Below, one piece after another: positions 51,900 through 62,392 of a stretch of DNA of 64,000 nt (the stretch's first letter is position 1; each line of letters begins with the position of its first letter). The translations under genes and the position numbers were made by a program. The notes beneath the pieces are model-generated. The model saw only the letters and a program-made list of their open reading frames with translations. It made no database searches and was not told the origin of the DNA. This DNA is from JAAYDI01 sp052034005 (GTDB lineage: Bacteria > Planctomycetota > Planctomycetia > Pirellulales > Pirellulaceae), in NCBI GenBank assembly GCA_052034005.1, contig JBPOJB010000002.1:124001-188000 (forward strand), in the 5' to 3' direction.

Positions 51900-54800
51900 T
51901 CAGGCCCAAGCGCCTTCGGCGAAGACCACGTCCGCGCCGTCCGCATACTCCGCATCGTACATCTCGACGGACTCGCCCTCCCCCGCGTCGCCACCGTTGG
52001 ACGCCAACAGATCGAACCCCAGGTCGGCCGCCGACCCGTTGAAGTAGACCATGAAATCGCCCGTCGCGCGATCGCCCGCCACATGGTACTTCTGGTAGCC
52101 GATCGTCCGGGTCTGGCTATGTCCATGGATGTCCACGATGGTCAGCTGACAGGTGGCCAAGTCGGCGGCCAGCTGCACGTCGACCGACGCGACACCCTCC
52201 CAGCCCTGCAACAGGGCGAACCAGAAGTCGTCTCCCTGCAGGTTGGTCGCCACCGCCAGGCCGGTGCGGGTCGATGAGAGGAACTGGGCGATCGAAATGT
52301 ACTTGCTCTGCAAACCACGTTCGCCGAACAGGTAGTTCATCTCGGATCGCTGCGTGCCCCACAGACCCAGGCTGATGCCGGTGAAGACGTCGTTGCCGGC
52401 CGTGCCAGGGTTCAAGTCGTCGGCAACGGTCGAGTCCACGATGCTGTCAATGCCATCGATGAGGAACCGTTCGGTGGCCGAGCTGATCGTGTAACCGACC
52501 GTGTCGCCCGCGGCGTTGGGCAGGATGTTCTCGAACAGGAACACGCCGTGCACGTCGGTCTTCACCGTCCGGTTCACCGGTACGCCGCGGATGTTCGTGC
52601 CGGTGAGCGTCACTTCGACGCCGGCCAGTACGATCTCCTGCGGATCCCGCACGCCGTTGTTGTTGACGTCCAGGTACACGACGCCCGAGATGTTGCTCGG
52701 CACCGCGTCGACGACGTCGACCTGCACGGTCGCGGTCGACGTACCCCCGCGGCCATCGCTGATCGTGTACGTGAAGACATCATAATCCGCGCCCACCGTC
52801 TCGAAGTCCGGGTCGGGCGTGTAGATGATCTTCGTGCCGTCCGCCGAGATGGAGGCCGTGCCGTGCGGCGTGTCGATCGTTGACTCGTTCAACGGGCCCA
52901 ACCCGATGATGGTCAGGACTTCGTTGACGTCCGGCTCGATGGTGTCGTTGGCCAGCACGTCAAGCTCTTGATTGGTGAAGTTCTTGAGCGCCATGACCAG
53001 GTCGTCATTGGCCGTCGGGTCGTCGTTCACGTCGTTGACCTGGACCGTGACCGTGGCCTTGGCCGTCCCGCCATTGCCGTCCGAGATGGTGTAGGTGAAG
53101 GTGTCGATGCCGAAGAAGTCGGGCTTGGGCGTGTAGAGCACCTTATCGCCCGAGATCGTCACCGTGCCGCCCTGTGCGGTCTTGCCATCGTCGCCGGCCG
53201 CATTCGCGCCGACATGGACGATCGACAGCGTCTCGCCCTCGTCCGGCTCGATCGTGTCGTTCGCCAGGACGTCGATCGCGTTGCCTACGCTGTCCTCATC
53301 CACGATCGCCGAGTCGGGATTCGCCGTGGGAGGATCGTTGACGTTCTCCACCGTCACCGTCACCGTGCCCACGGCCTCCAGCCCGCCCGTGTCTCGGACG
53401 GTGTAGGTGAACGTTTCAACCCCGAAGAAGTCCGGGGCCGGCGTATAGCGTACCGTGTTGCCGACAATCGTGGCCGACCCGCCGTGGCTGAAGCCCTGGA
53501 CGCTCACGATCGTCAGCGAATCGACACCGCTCTCATCACCCACCCCCACCGGACCCGGCAGATCGTTGGCCAACACGTCGATCACGTTGTTGAGGCTGTC
53601 CTCCAGCACCGTGGCCGTGTCGTCCGCGACCGTCGGCGCGTCGTTCACGTTCGTAACCGTGATGGTCACCGTCGCCGTGCTCGGCGCGCTCGGCTGACCC
53701 TCGCCATCCACGAAGTCGTCGTCGATTTCGTACACCAGCGTGTCCGTGCCGAAATAGTTGGCCGTCGGCGTGTAGAGGATGTTCAAGCCGTCGATCACGG
53801 CCACGCCATGGGCCGGCGCCACCAGGATCTGGGTCAACGCGCGCGTCGCGCCGTCGTTGAACAGGTCGTTGAGCGTGACGGTCAGCACGTTGTTGGCGCT
53901 GTCCTCCAAGACCGTGTACTTGTCGTCCCGGGCGCGCGGGCGAATCACCGGCTCGACATGGACCAGTACCGTCGCGGTGTCGCTGTACTGGCCGTCCGAC
54001 ATCGTGTAGGTGAAGGTCTCCTCATAGGGACCGAACTTCGTCCCGTCCGGCGTGTACAGCACGCTCTTGCCGTCCGGGGCGATCGCGACCGAACCGCCGG
54101 CGCTGGGCGTGCCCACCGCCGTGACCAACAGGTTGTCGATCGGGATCTCGTTGTCCGGACCCGGCCTGTCGTTGGCCAACACGTCAAGCTGGTTGTTCTC
54201 GGTGAACTCGTCCACGAACACCTCGTCGTCCACCGCCTCGACCGGATCGTTCACGTTCGTGACCGTCACGGTCACGGTGGCCGTGGCCGTCAGACCGCCA
54301 CTGTCTCGAACCGTGTACGTGAACGTCTCGACCCCGAAGAAATCGGGAGCCGGCGTGTAGTGGAGCACATCGCCGACAATCGACGCCGAGCCGCCGTGGT
54401 CGAAGCCCTGCACGCTGATGATCGTCAGCGAGTCCACACCGCTTTCGTCGCCAACGCCCACCGGGCCGGGCTTGTCGTTGGCCAACACCTTGATGATATT
54501 GCTGGAACTGTCCTCCAGCACCGTGGCCGCGTCGTCCGCAACCGTCGGCGGATCGTTCACGTTCGTCACCGTGATGGTCACCGTCACCAGATTGCTCGTC
54601 GCGCCGTCGCTGTCCTTCGCCCGGTACGCGAACGAGTCGCTGCCGAAGTAGTTGGCCACCGGCGTGTATTGGACCTGCGTGTTGCCGTTGATCAGCGTCA
54701 CCGACCCGTGCGCGGGCTGGGTGAGTGACGCCGGATCGATCGTCAGCGCCGGGTCCTCGTTGGCCGGGCCCGCACTGTCGTTCGCCAGCACGTCGATCAC

Positions 54801-56183
54801 GTTGGCCACGCTGTCCTCCAGGACCGTCGCCGTGTCCGCCACGGCCACCGGCGGATCGTTCACGCTCGTGACCGTCACCGTGACCGTCGCCGTGTCCGAA
54901 TTCCCCAGGCCGTCCACCGCCCGGTACACAAACGTGTCGGTCCCGAAGAAGTCCGGCGCCGGCTGGTAACGGATCTGGTTCCCCACCACCGTGGCCGTCC
55001 CATGGGCCGGCAGAACCGGCAGCGTCGCGGCGAGCGCCAGCGTGCCGGTCGAGCCGATCTGCAAGAAGTCGTTGGCCAGGACGTTCAACATCACCGGGCC
55101 GCCATCCTCGAGAATCACGTTCGGGGCGATTGGGAACGCATCGTCGACCGCATTGACCGGCTGGACGATCGTCACGTGCAGCGGCACGCCGAAATCCACC
55201 TGGTCCGGCGGCACCGGCAGGTCATCCCCCAACACCAAGATGTGGTTCCACGGGCTCGGACGGTCGGATTGATTGAGCGAGAACGTCAGCTTCCCGACGC
55301 TGTCAGCCCTCAGCGATACATACACCAACGGCACCGCGCCCCGACCATGCGATGACTGCTTCTCGGCCAGCACCTGCAGTTCGTCGAACTCGTTGGGCAC
55401 GTTATCGCCGTCCACGTTGTCCGTGATCGCGCGATAGACGTTGAAACTCCCCTCCTCATTGCCGTAGTAGAAGCTGCCAGGCGTGAAGAAACTCTCGAAG
55501 TCCGGCTCTCTGGGCGAGACAGCCTCCGGCTTCAGACCGCTGGAGCCCATCGAGAACAGCGCCGGATCGCTGTAGGCCACGTCCAACGTGGCTTCGTACA
55601 CGCCGAATTTGTCCTTGGGAGCCGTCGCCCGCAAGTCCTGGCTGTAGATCTGCACCCGGAACTCCTGACCCACGTTGATCGGATAGATCGGGTCATTGTC
55701 GCCGTCCAGGATCAAATGCCCTTGGCTGTCTTTCAACGGCGCAATCGGCACTCCATTCACGTCCTGCAACTCCAGGCGGAATGCAACCACGTCACCGTTC
55801 AACCCCTCCCCACGATTCAACGCGTTGATCACGCGCAGGGCGTCGATCGGGGTGAGCAAGTTGTCGCCGTCCGTGTCGACGCGAGGAGAGTTGACGGCCA
55901 ACGCCGCTGATGGGTCGAGTTCCCGGGCGCCGCCTGCGTTGAGTGCATTGATCACCAGCAACGCGTCGAGGGGGCTGATGGCCCAGTCGCGGCTGACATC
56001 CAACGGTGCCAGCGTGTTGTGATACGGGGCCTCCACCCCGGACAGAAGCCGACGATCTTCAAGCTGTTCGGCAATCAGGCCTCGTGACGCCGACCACCGG
56101 GCCTGCGACCGGCGGCGGCGAGCCAGTTGAACGCTGGACGAGTTCATACGACGGCGATTCGTTCTCTTTCGGTTACTAATCAT
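51900..56183 (-). CDS. Giant LEPR-XLL surface protein with eight cadherin-like modules
   Basis: A 1427-residue secreted protein. A basic N-terminus precedes the LEPR-XLL-like motif (LEDRRLLSG, 41-49). A dockerin-like pair follows at once (DVSRDWAISPLDALLVIN and DTDGDNLLTPIDALRVIN, about 62-122), then a cohesin-like sandwich (133-340). Eight cadherin-like modules run from about 344 to 1150, each starting with a DD/AD...LEDS phrase and the VLANDxxG motif. An SdrD_B-like module (SGVVYLDVNNNGVRDPQEIV) and a C-terminal domain of about 180 residues end it. Modules 3 and 6 are nearly identical. No catalytic site is visible, so an adhesin or structural surface protein is likely. Dockerin at the N-terminus and cohesin in the same chain are notable. 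Confidence 0.9.
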   Translation of the reverse strand: MISNRKRTNRRRMNSSSVQLARRRRSQARWSASRGLIAEQLEDRRLLSGVEAPYHNTLAPLDVSRDWAISPLDALLVINALNAGGARELDPSAALAVNSPRVDTDGDNLLTPIDALRVINALNRGEGLNGDVVAFRLELQDVNGVPIAPLKDSQGHLILDGDNDPIYPINVGQEFRVQIYSQDLRATAPKDKFGVYEATLDVAYSDPALFSMGSSGLKPEAVSPREPDFESFFTPGSFYYGNEEGSFNVYRAITDNVDGDNVPNEFDELQVLAEKQSSHGRGAVPLVYVSLRADSVGKLTFSLNQSDRPSPWNHILVLGDDLPVPPDQVDFGVPLHVTIVQPVNAVDDAFPIAPNVILEDGGPVMLNVLANDFLQIGSTGTLALAATLPVLPAHGTATVVGNQIRYQPAPDFFGTDTFVYRAVDGLGNSDTATVTVTVTSVNDPPVAVADTATVLEDSVANVIDVLANDSAGPANEDPALTIDPASLTQPAHGSVTLINGNTQVQYTPVANYFGSDSFAYRAKDSDGATSNLVTVTITVTNVNDPPTVADDAATVLEDSSSNIIKVLANDKPGPVGVGDESGVDSLTIISVQGFDHGGSASIVGDVLHYTPAPDFFGVETFTYTVRDSGGLTATATVTVTVTNVNDPVEAVDDEVFVDEFTENNQLDVLANDRPGPDNEIPIDNLLVTAVGTPSAGGSVAIAPDGKSVLYTPDGTKFGPYEETFTYTMSDGQYSDTATVLVHVEPVIRPRARDDKYTVLEDSANNVLTVTLNDLFNDGATRALTQILVAPAHGVAVIDGLNILYTPTANYFGTDTLVYEIDDDFVDGEGQPSAPSTATVTITVTNVNDAPTVADDTATVLEDSLNNVIDVLANDLPGPVGVGDESGVDSLTIVSVQGFSHGGSATIVGNTVRYTPAPDFFGVETFTYTVRDTGGLEAVGTVTVTVENVNDPPTANPDSAIVDEDSVGNAIDVLANDTIEPDEGETLSIVHVGANAAGDDGKTAQGGTVTISGDKVLYTPKPDFFGIDTFTYTISDGNGGTAKATVTVQVNDVNDDPTANDDLVMALKNFTNQELDVLANDTIEPDVNEVLTIIGLGPLNESTIDTPHGTASISADGTKIIYTPDPDFETVGADYDVFTYTISDGRGGTSTATVQVDVVDAVPSNISGVVYLDVNNNGVRDPQEIVLAGVEVTLTGTNIRGVPVNRTVKTDVHGVFLFENILPNAAGDTVGYTISSATERFLIDGIDSIVDSTVADDLNPGTAGNDVFTGISLGLWGTQRSEMNYLFGERGLQSKYISIAQFLSSTRTGLAVATNLQGDDFWFALLQGWEGVASVDVQLAADLATCQLTIVDIHGHSQTRTIGYQKYHVAGDRATGDFMVYFNGSAADLGFDLLASNGGDAGEGESVEMYDAEYADGADVVFAEGAWA

Positions 56184-56557
56184 TTACGGCTTACCCCTGT
56201 CACGCGCGTGACGTGTTCCGGTTCAAGTGGGCGACCCAACCTCACCCGTTCGGACTGCAAAAACCCTTCTACGACCTGATTTCAGAAGATCAATCTGCAC
56301 AGAATAGGCAATTTACCTAGGGCCAATCCGCCTGGAGCGGACATGTATCTTCCACAATAATCAGGGCCTGGGAAGCTTGCAAACAATTTGCACGAAACGT
56401 GATAGTACTCGGTTGAGCCGGTTGTTCAGCCGGAAAAACCGCTACAATCGCCCCGTTTTTGCGTCTTTCGAGTGCCGGGCAGCCCGACCAGGGCGGCCGA
56501 CCGGCGTGTGGGCCGTTCGCGCCGCGGGCGGGATCAGGGGGCAAACGGGGTGGCGGG
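56184..56557. other. Upstream region of the giant cadherin-like gene
   Basis: A 374-base AT-richer stretch between the CHAT gene end and the giant gene start, both on the minus strand. It holds one promoter candidate, listed separately, and no gene. Confidence 0.5.
56354..56382 (-). promoter_or_regulatory. Candidate promoter of the giant cadherin-like gene
   Basis: On the minus strand, TTGCAA (56377-56382) and TATTGT (56354-56359) are spaced by 17 bases, each matching four of six consensus bases. The start at 56183 is about 170 bases downstream. Judged by eye. Confidence 0.35.
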
Positions 56558-59500
56558 TCAGAAGCCGGGCCCGGAGAGCACGAACCCCGCCCAGTCATGC
56601 ACCTTGAGCGGGCTCGACTCGGGTTGGGGTGTCGGGCGCGTGCTCAACGGCACCGTATGGGTGAGATTCACGCCTCGGATCCCGGCAGCGGGCGGGCGTA
56701 TCCGGTAGAGCATGCTGAGTTGGGACTCGCGCAGTGCGGCCAGTGGCGTCCGGCGCTGGGTCCACAGGCGATGGTAGAACTCGGTCATCAACGTGGCGGT
56801 GGCCTCATCCGGGACCTTCCACAGTCCGGCGATGACGTTCCGGGCGCCGGCCACATGGAATGCGGTCTGCATACCCAGGACTCCGTCGCCGATGGCCGTA
56901 TCGCCGCATGTCGTGTCGCAGGCGCTGAGGACCACCAGATGCAGGCGACTTGCGTCGAACGCGATGATCGACTCCGCGGTCAGGATTGGGGGGGCGGCAG
57001 GCGGGACTCCCAACTCATCACCGGGCGTCTGCTGGTTGGCCCCTGCCAGCACGAGCCCGGAGCGAAGCAGGGGGCTACGGCTCAGCACGGATGACCTGGT
57101 CTGGTTCAAGGTCAAGTGAGCGGATCCGTAATCCAACCCGGCCAATGCCAGCCTGTCACCCGTCTGGTCATCCAAGTAGAACCCATGGGTGGCCAAATGC
57201 GCCATCCGGGCACCGGGCAGGGCTTGGAGTACGTTGTCGGTCGTCGCCTCAGCGCCGGCCAGAACCGTCAGTTGGCAATCCTGGCCGCAACTGGCAATCG
57301 CGTCCAGTTCACGGCGGCTGCCGGCGAGTCTCTGCCATTTCCATCGCGCCACCCCATTCGCCGCGCTGGAAGAAGCCGTCTGCGGGTCGCCATAATCGAC
57401 GTCACCGACGGCCAGCACCGGGGCGAGTGTAACCGGGCGGTCCCGCGATCCCTCCAACTGCTCGAGCAGGAACCGCCCGTGGGGTACCGTCGCGATGGCG
57501 AACTGTTCGAGCAGCACGCCCGTATCGGCAGGGCAGGGCAGGGCACTCCACGCGACCTGCGCCACAGCTCCGTCGGGCGCGATGTACACGGTATCCACGT
57601 CATTAGGAAAGTGACGTTCGACGGGGTCCCAGATCCTCCGTCGCAGCGCTTCGCCCGCCTGAGCGTTGGCATTGGCCGACAATTCGTCGTTCCAGGCGGC
57701 CACGAGTGCCGCAATCTGACGCGGATCACCCACATCGACCAGCGCGATGGGGCGGTCCCGGCTCACGACGAAGGCAATCATCTGGTCCGCCGCGCGGTAG
57801 TCCGCGCGGGTCGGCATCGTCGCATCGTACGGCCGACTCGCGAGGGCCAGGAAGTCGACGAATACAGTCCGTTCGGGCAACAGGCGAACGAGCCTCTGCA
57901 CGTCACGTGCGGCGTGGCGACTGAGTCGCGTGGATTCGAGGTCCCGGGTCAAATCGCGTTCCATCTCGTCCTTGGCCGTGTTGAGTTGTCGGATCCGCGC
58001 GATTTGCGCAGCGTTGTGTTCCGCGTTATCGGTCAGCGAGACCAGCAGGATTCGTGCCAGATCCTGCCGCATCGCCACGTACTTCTCATAGGCGTCGGGC
58101 GCCGTATCGCGCGCCAGGTCGCGTAACGCTCGTTGCCGGTCCGCTATCAATTGGAGCACGAACCCGTGCCGCATCCACGCATGCGGGTAGACCTGCTCAG
58201 CCGGCACGCGGGCTTGGATCGATGCCTGAACCAGTGGCCCCAAAGACTGTAGTTTCCGGGCGGCCAGGTTCAGTAGCTGAGCTTCCGAACTCCCGCCGAA
58301 AAACGACCCACCGATCGCATGCTCCATGTGAACCGACTCGGCTAGCACTCGGAACGCTTCGGCCGACTCGCCGGCGTCCAGGCAGGTGACCCCCAACTCC
58401 CGCAACGCATTGACGAGCACCGGATGTCCCTCGGGAAACAGGGCCGTCGGGAAGAGTCCGCGGCGGAGCGCAAGCGACCGGCGTTGATAGTCCAGAGCTG
58501 CGGGGAAGTCGCCTTCCGCGGCACAGGTCCGACCCAACTCGGCCAGCGCCAAGGCGACCGACAACTGGCCCTCATAGTCGTCCTTCGAGCAGCGGGCCTC
58601 ATAGCTGGACAGGGCCTGGTCGAACTGCTGTCTCGCGGTCTGGAAGTCCCCTCGTGCTCGGCTGAGCCTACCCAGGACCAGGTAGGAGTTGGCGAGGTCA
58701 TCGTGCAGGCGAGGGTAGGAATCAGGGTCCGCCTGTTCCAGTGCCTGCCTGGCGATGATTTCATGCGACTTCCGAGCATAGGACTCCGCCTCCTCGAACC
58801 TCTGCTCCCACGTCATGACATCCGACCACGCCAGAAGCGCTTGATACAGCCCCGGATGCCCGTTCGGGTACTCGGAACTCGGAAACAGCGATTCGTTCAT
58901 CACCAGGACTTGATGGCATAGGTCGGCAGCCGCATCGGTCTCTCCCACCAACCAACAGTGAGTGGCCATGTTGAGCATGGCGCCGGACAGCAGCACATGG
59001 CCGTGCGGGTACCGATCGGTACCAAACAATGTGCGAGCCAGCCCCAATGCACCGGCATACTCGGCATACGCGTCGTCGTAGCGCCCCATGCGAGTGTATA
59101 GAAGCGCGCGATCATGACGCACTGTAACCAGTTCGTAGGACAACGAGAAACAGCCGGCGCTTGGCAGAGTCGCGGCAACCAGATCCAGAGCCTCCTGGTA
59201 GCAGCGTTCCGCACTTGCAAAATCACCCGTCTCGCGAAATGCAAAGCCGACCTTGCGCAGAAGCTCCACGGTTTGAATGGTGCTCCGATTCTTCGATAAC
59301 GTGCCGTGCGCCTCGCCATACCGACGCCACAACACGTCGCGGTATATCTCGAGCTCCTCGCGAGAACGACGTGCTATCGACAGCAGCATCAGATTGGCGA
59401 ATACCGTATCCAGGCGGTCCGGATGATCCGCATCCTGCTCGGGGCATCTTTCCAGTCTTGTCCGGACTTGATCGAGCACCCGGCATGCATCCTTGGCATT

Positions 59501-60526
59501 GCCCATATCGCGCAGCAGCGTTCCCACATCGATGAGTGACTGGACGGCGCGCGCGTCATCTTTCGGATCGCGGCTGACGAGGAAGGCGCGGAGGTTGATC
59601 TCATAGCTCCGTTGGGCGAGCGTGTGGGCTTCCTGGTGTTTGCCCAGGAGCCGCATCGCGGTGGCTTTGGACGCCAGGTACTTCGCCAGTTCCCGCTGAT
59701 CACGGATATCGTAGACGAGTGTCAGGCGATGTTGGAATTCCTCCAGCGCGCATGACCAGTATTGATTGGCAGCATGCCAGTCGCCTTCCTGCAGGCTGAG
59801 CGAAGCCAGCGCGTCGTAACTTTTGGCGAGGGTAGCGTGGATGTGGCCGCCTGAATCGTCCGGGAGCGCGACACGGCAGGCTTCGACGGCGTGTTCATGC
59901 TGTTCTCGCGCTTGGGGCAGGTCGCCCAGTGCGCGGCGCGCGACACCCACGTAGTTGTGCAGCTGTGCTTCGCGCAAGACCGTCTCGAGATCGTCGCGCG
60001 CCGGATGCAGCGTGCGGCACATGCGTATCGCCGCTTCGCCGGCCTTCACGACCTGGGCGTAGTCCTTCCGCGCGCAACCGACATCGCAGAGGCTGAAATA
60101 CGCTTCGACAATACGCATGTGCCCGTTCGGGTACATCGGCTCGGGATAGACCTGTTGATAGAGGACCAGCAGTTGCTCCAGGTCCCGGGTCGCCTCATCA
60201 TACTGTCCGGCCTGATAGGCGCTATTGGCGTTGAGGATCAGCGCATCGCGCTGGGCCAGCAGCGTCGCGGACAGCTGAGTCGGGGCATCGGCGGGCGGCG
60301 AAGGCCGGGTATCGCCAGCCGGGTCGGACGCGTGTACCGCCCAATGCAGGGCCAGCCACAACACCAGGCCGCCCATGGGGGAGCCCAGCCCTGGTCGGCA
60401 GACCGGCGGGGTCGTCCGGCCCGCCACACGATCTCCCGCGTCGGCGCCGCGCCCCAACGCTCGACGCCAACGGTCGAATCGAGACAGCTCCTGCCACAGG
60501 GGCGCGAGAGCAGTGCGACATGTCAT
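56558..60526 (-). CDS. TPR-CHAT caspase-like protein
   Basis: A 1322-residue protein. A membrane or signal-anchor helix lies near residues 51-66 (GGLVLWLALHWAVHAS). A long array of tetratricopeptide-type repeats fills about 85-860 (for instance AYQAGQYDEATRDLEQLLVL, GDFASAERCYQEALDLV, GRYDDAYAEYAGALGLARTL). The C-terminal CHAT domain has the caspase-like pair H1114 (MAHLATHGFY) and C1203 (LVVLSACDTTCGD), so it should be active. CHAT proteases, including separase-like and CRISPR-linked ones, cleave partner proteins on a signal. The start at 60526 follows AGGGAG by eight bases and lies three bases after the kinase stop; a later ATG at 60376 would put the helix at the N-terminus. It is the third gene of the ECF-kinase-CHAT operon. 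Confidence 0.92.
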   Translation of the reverse strand: MTCRTALAPLWQELSRFDRWRRALGRGADAGDRVAGRTTPPVCRPGLGSPMGGLVLWLALHWAVHASDPAGDTRPSPPADAPTQLSATLLAQRDALILNANSAYQAGQYDEATRDLEQLLVLYQQVYPEPMYPNGHMRIVEAYFSLCDVGCARKDYAQVVKAGEAAIRMCRTLHPARDDLETVLREAQLHNYVGVARRALGDLPQAREQHEHAVEACRVALPDDSGGHIHATLAKSYDALASLSLQEGDWHAANQYWSCALEEFQHRLTLVYDIRDQRELAKYLASKATAMRLLGKHQEAHTLAQRSYEINLRAFLVSRDPKDDARAVQSLIDVGTLLRDMGNAKDACRVLDQVRTRLERCPEQDADHPDRLDTVFANLMLLSIARRSREELEIYRDVLWRRYGEAHGTLSKNRSTIQTVELLRKVGFAFRETGDFASAERCYQEALDLVAATLPSAGCFSLSYELVTVRHDRALLYTRMGRYDDAYAEYAGALGLARTLFGTDRYPHGHVLLSGAMLNMATHCWLVGETDAAADLCHQVLVMNESLFPSSEYPNGHPGLYQALLAWSDVMTWEQRFEEAESYARKSHEIIARQALEQADPDSYPRLHDDLANSYLVLGRLSRARGDFQTARQQFDQALSSYEARCSKDDYEGQLSVALALAELGRTCAAEGDFPAALDYQRRSLALRRGLFPTALFPEGHPVLVNALRELGVTCLDAGESAEAFRVLAESVHMEHAIGGSFFGGSSEAQLLNLAARKLQSLGPLVQASIQARVPAEQVYPHAWMRHGFVLQLIADRQRALRDLARDTAPDAYEKYVAMRQDLARILLVSLTDNAEHNAAQIARIRQLNTAKDEMERDLTRDLESTRLSRHAARDVQRLVRLLPERTVFVDFLALASRPYDATMPTRADYRAADQMIAFVVSRDRPIALVDVGDPRQIAALVAAWNDELSANANAQAGEALRRRIWDPVERHFPNDVDTVYIAPDGAVAQVAWSALPCPADTGVLLEQFAIATVPHGRFLLEQLEGSRDRPVTLAPVLAVGDVDYGDPQTASSSAANGVARWKWQRLAGSRRELDAIASCGQDCQLTVLAGAEATTDNVLQALPGARMAHLATHGFYLDDQTGDRLALAGLDYGSAHLTLNQTRSSVLSRSPLLRSGLVLAGANQQTPGDELGVPPAAPPILTAESIIAFDASRLHLVVLSACDTTCGDTAIGDGVLGMQTAFHVAGARNVIAGLWKVPDEATATLMTEFYHRLWTQRRTPLAALRESQLSMLYRIRPPAAGIRGVNLTHTVPLSTRPTPQPESSPLKVHDWAGFVLSGPGF

Positions 60527-60529
60527 GGT

Positions 60530-62392
60530 TCAATCTCCCTGCACAGGGAAACTCACCGCATGAATCAGTTCGAAGTGCGGGCGCAGCCGGCGGACCACTT
60601 CCCGCTGCAGCTTCAAGAGCGGGTCATCGATGGCCACGGGCTGATCGAGGGTCGCGCCGCGGTCCGGATCGGGCGCGGTCGGCGACGCCCACGTGAGTCC
60701 CGACGGTAACGGGCGTCCTTGTTGGAACTTGACCACGTGGCGGCGGAACGGGACGGGCGTGCGAGGGAGGTCCGACAGGAGCAACTGCAAATCCACCTGC
60801 GCCGGCAGGGGCGCCGGGCGGACCAGGAGCAACAACGTCTCCATGCCGGTGTGCGGCGTGTGGACCGTCCAGCCGCTGTCCAGTTCCTCCGGCAGCGAGA
60901 TGTGCATGGTGGATGGCCCGTCGGCCGGCCGGTCCCGCCAGTCCCCGCGTCGCCAAGGGTAGACCGGCGCTGGGACGCCTTGAGCATCCAACCACACCAA
61001 GTAGGCATGCGCCGGCCGATTCAGCGCGACGGCCAGGCGCACGCAGTCACCGGTACGCAGCGGGACGGCGCGGTCGTCGACCAGCGGCAATCCCTGGCGC
61101 AGCGGCTGGGCCGAATTCCAGACGGTCAGCTCGACGACACCCTGCAGGGGCGGTGCCCCGGCCAGGTCGGGGCGGCTCCTGGTGAGCCACACGGCGATCG
61201 CGAGAGAGCTCAGCAGCGCGACGGCGACCATGGCGGCGCTGAGCGTGATGCGCCAGCCGTGCCGCGCGCGGCTGTGCGCGCGGCGCAGTTCGTCGGCCAT
61301 GTCCGACGCAGTCGGGTAGCGGTGTCCCGGACGCTTCTCCAGACAGCGCAGGCAGACCCGTTCCACCGGCCGCCCGATGCGGCGATTGATTTGGCGCGGC
61401 GGGCGGGGGTCGCGGGTCAGGATCTCCTCGGTGAGCTCCTCACGGTCGCGTCCCAGGAACGGCAGCCGCCCGGTGAGCATCTCGTAGAGGATGACGCCGG
61501 CGGCCCACACGTCCGCGCGGCCGTCAAGCTGGTGGGTCTGGCCGCGCAGCTGCTCGGGCGCCATGTACGCGAGCGTCCCGGCGTACTCGCCGCGCCGCTC
61601 GCGCTGCTGGCTCTCCTCCAGGGCCAATCCGAAATCGCACACGTGCGGCTGGCCCAGCTCATCGAGCAGGATATTGCTGGGTTTCAGATCACGGTGAATG
61701 ATTCCCGTGCGATGGGCGGCATCGATCGCGTCGGCCACGTCCATCAGGATATGACAGGCTTCGTCGGACGGCACGGGTCCATGGTTGATCAGCTGCCGCA
61801 GCGATTCACCCGCCACATACTGCATGACGAGATAGACCGTGCCGTCCTCCAGCTCAGCCGCATCGTAGATCGCCACGATCCGCGGATGCCTCAAACGCGC
61901 CACGGCCCGCGCCTCGGCGACGAACCGCTGTCGGTCACCGGCGTTGCCCAACCGGGAGGCATGGGGCACTTTGACCGCCACCTCGCGCTGCAGCTGTTCA
62001 TCCCAGGCCAGGTACACGGCCGCAAAGGCGCCGGCGCCCAGCATGCGGCGGACCCGGTAGCGTCCGATGAGCGTCCCGGGCAGATGCCGCATCGTGACGT
62101 GGCGTGCCACGGCCCTGTGGAACGCCGCCCGCACACGGGCCTCGCACACAGGGAACCGCGCCAGGTAGTCGTCCAACTGCGGCGTCTCGCCGATGCTGCG
62201 GCGATAGTCCAGCTCCAGCAGCAGCAGCTCCTTGAGCAGTACCGGCTGCAGGGTCGAGTCCGCGCGGTCCAGATACGCTTCCACGACCGGCCGCCGCCCC
62301 GCCAGCCACTCATCCTCAAATGCCAGGCAAAGCGCGTCGATCTGCCGGCGTGCATCCAGGGTGAGCGCGTCGTCACGCGGCAACAGGCTCAT
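60530..62392 (-). CDS. Membrane Ser/Thr protein kinase with DUF4384-like outer domain
   Basis: A 620-residue Hanks-type kinase. After an N-terminal helical part, the kinase domain (about 111-370) is complete: glycine loop GAGAFAAVYLAW, K141 (VAVKVPHASR), HRDLKPSNIL (D235), DFG (D253) and APE (278-280). One membrane helix (382-404, ITLSAAMVAVALLSSLAIAV) leads to an outer domain resembling DUF4384 (VRLAVALNRPAHAYLVWLDA, VPAPVYPWRRGDW). Its start overlaps the sigma stop as ATGA, and it is followed by the CHAT gene, so a signal outside the cell may pass through phosphorylation to the caspase-like protein. That chain is inference. Confidence 0.93.
   Translation of the reverse strand: MSLLPRDDALTLDARRQIDALCLAFEDEWLAGRRPVVEAYLDRADSTLQPVLLKELLLLELDYRRSIGETPQLDDYLARFPVCEARVRAAFHRAVARHVTMRHLPGTLIGRYRVRRMLGAGAFAAVYLAWDEQLQREVAVKVPHASRLGNAGDRQRFVAEARAVARLRHPRIVAIYDAAELEDGTVYLVMQYVAGESLRQLINHGPVPSDEACHILMDVADAIDAAHRTGIIHRDLKPSNILLDELGQPHVCDFGLALEESQQRERRGEYAGTLAYMAPEQLRGQTHQLDGRADVWAAGVILYEMLTGRLPFLGRDREELTEEILTRDPRPPRQINRRIGRPVERVCLRCLEKRPGHRYPTASDMADELRRAHSRARHGWRITLSAAMVAVALLSSLAIAVWLTRSRPDLAGAPPLQGVVELTVWNSAQPLRQGLPLVDDRAVPLRTGDCVRLAVALNRPAHAYLVWLDAQGVPAPVYPWRRGDWRDRPADGPSTMHISLPEELDSGWTVHTPHTGMETLLLLVRPAPLPAQVDLQLLLSDLPRTPVPFRRHVVKFQQGRPLPSGLTWASPTAPDPDRGATLDQPVAIDDPLLKLQREVVRRLRPHFELIHAVSFPVQGD

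Noticed and set aside
52968..54728. A 586-codon plus-strand frame
   Set aside because: It is the antisense shadow of the repetitive cadherin-like modules; its own repeats only mirror those modules.
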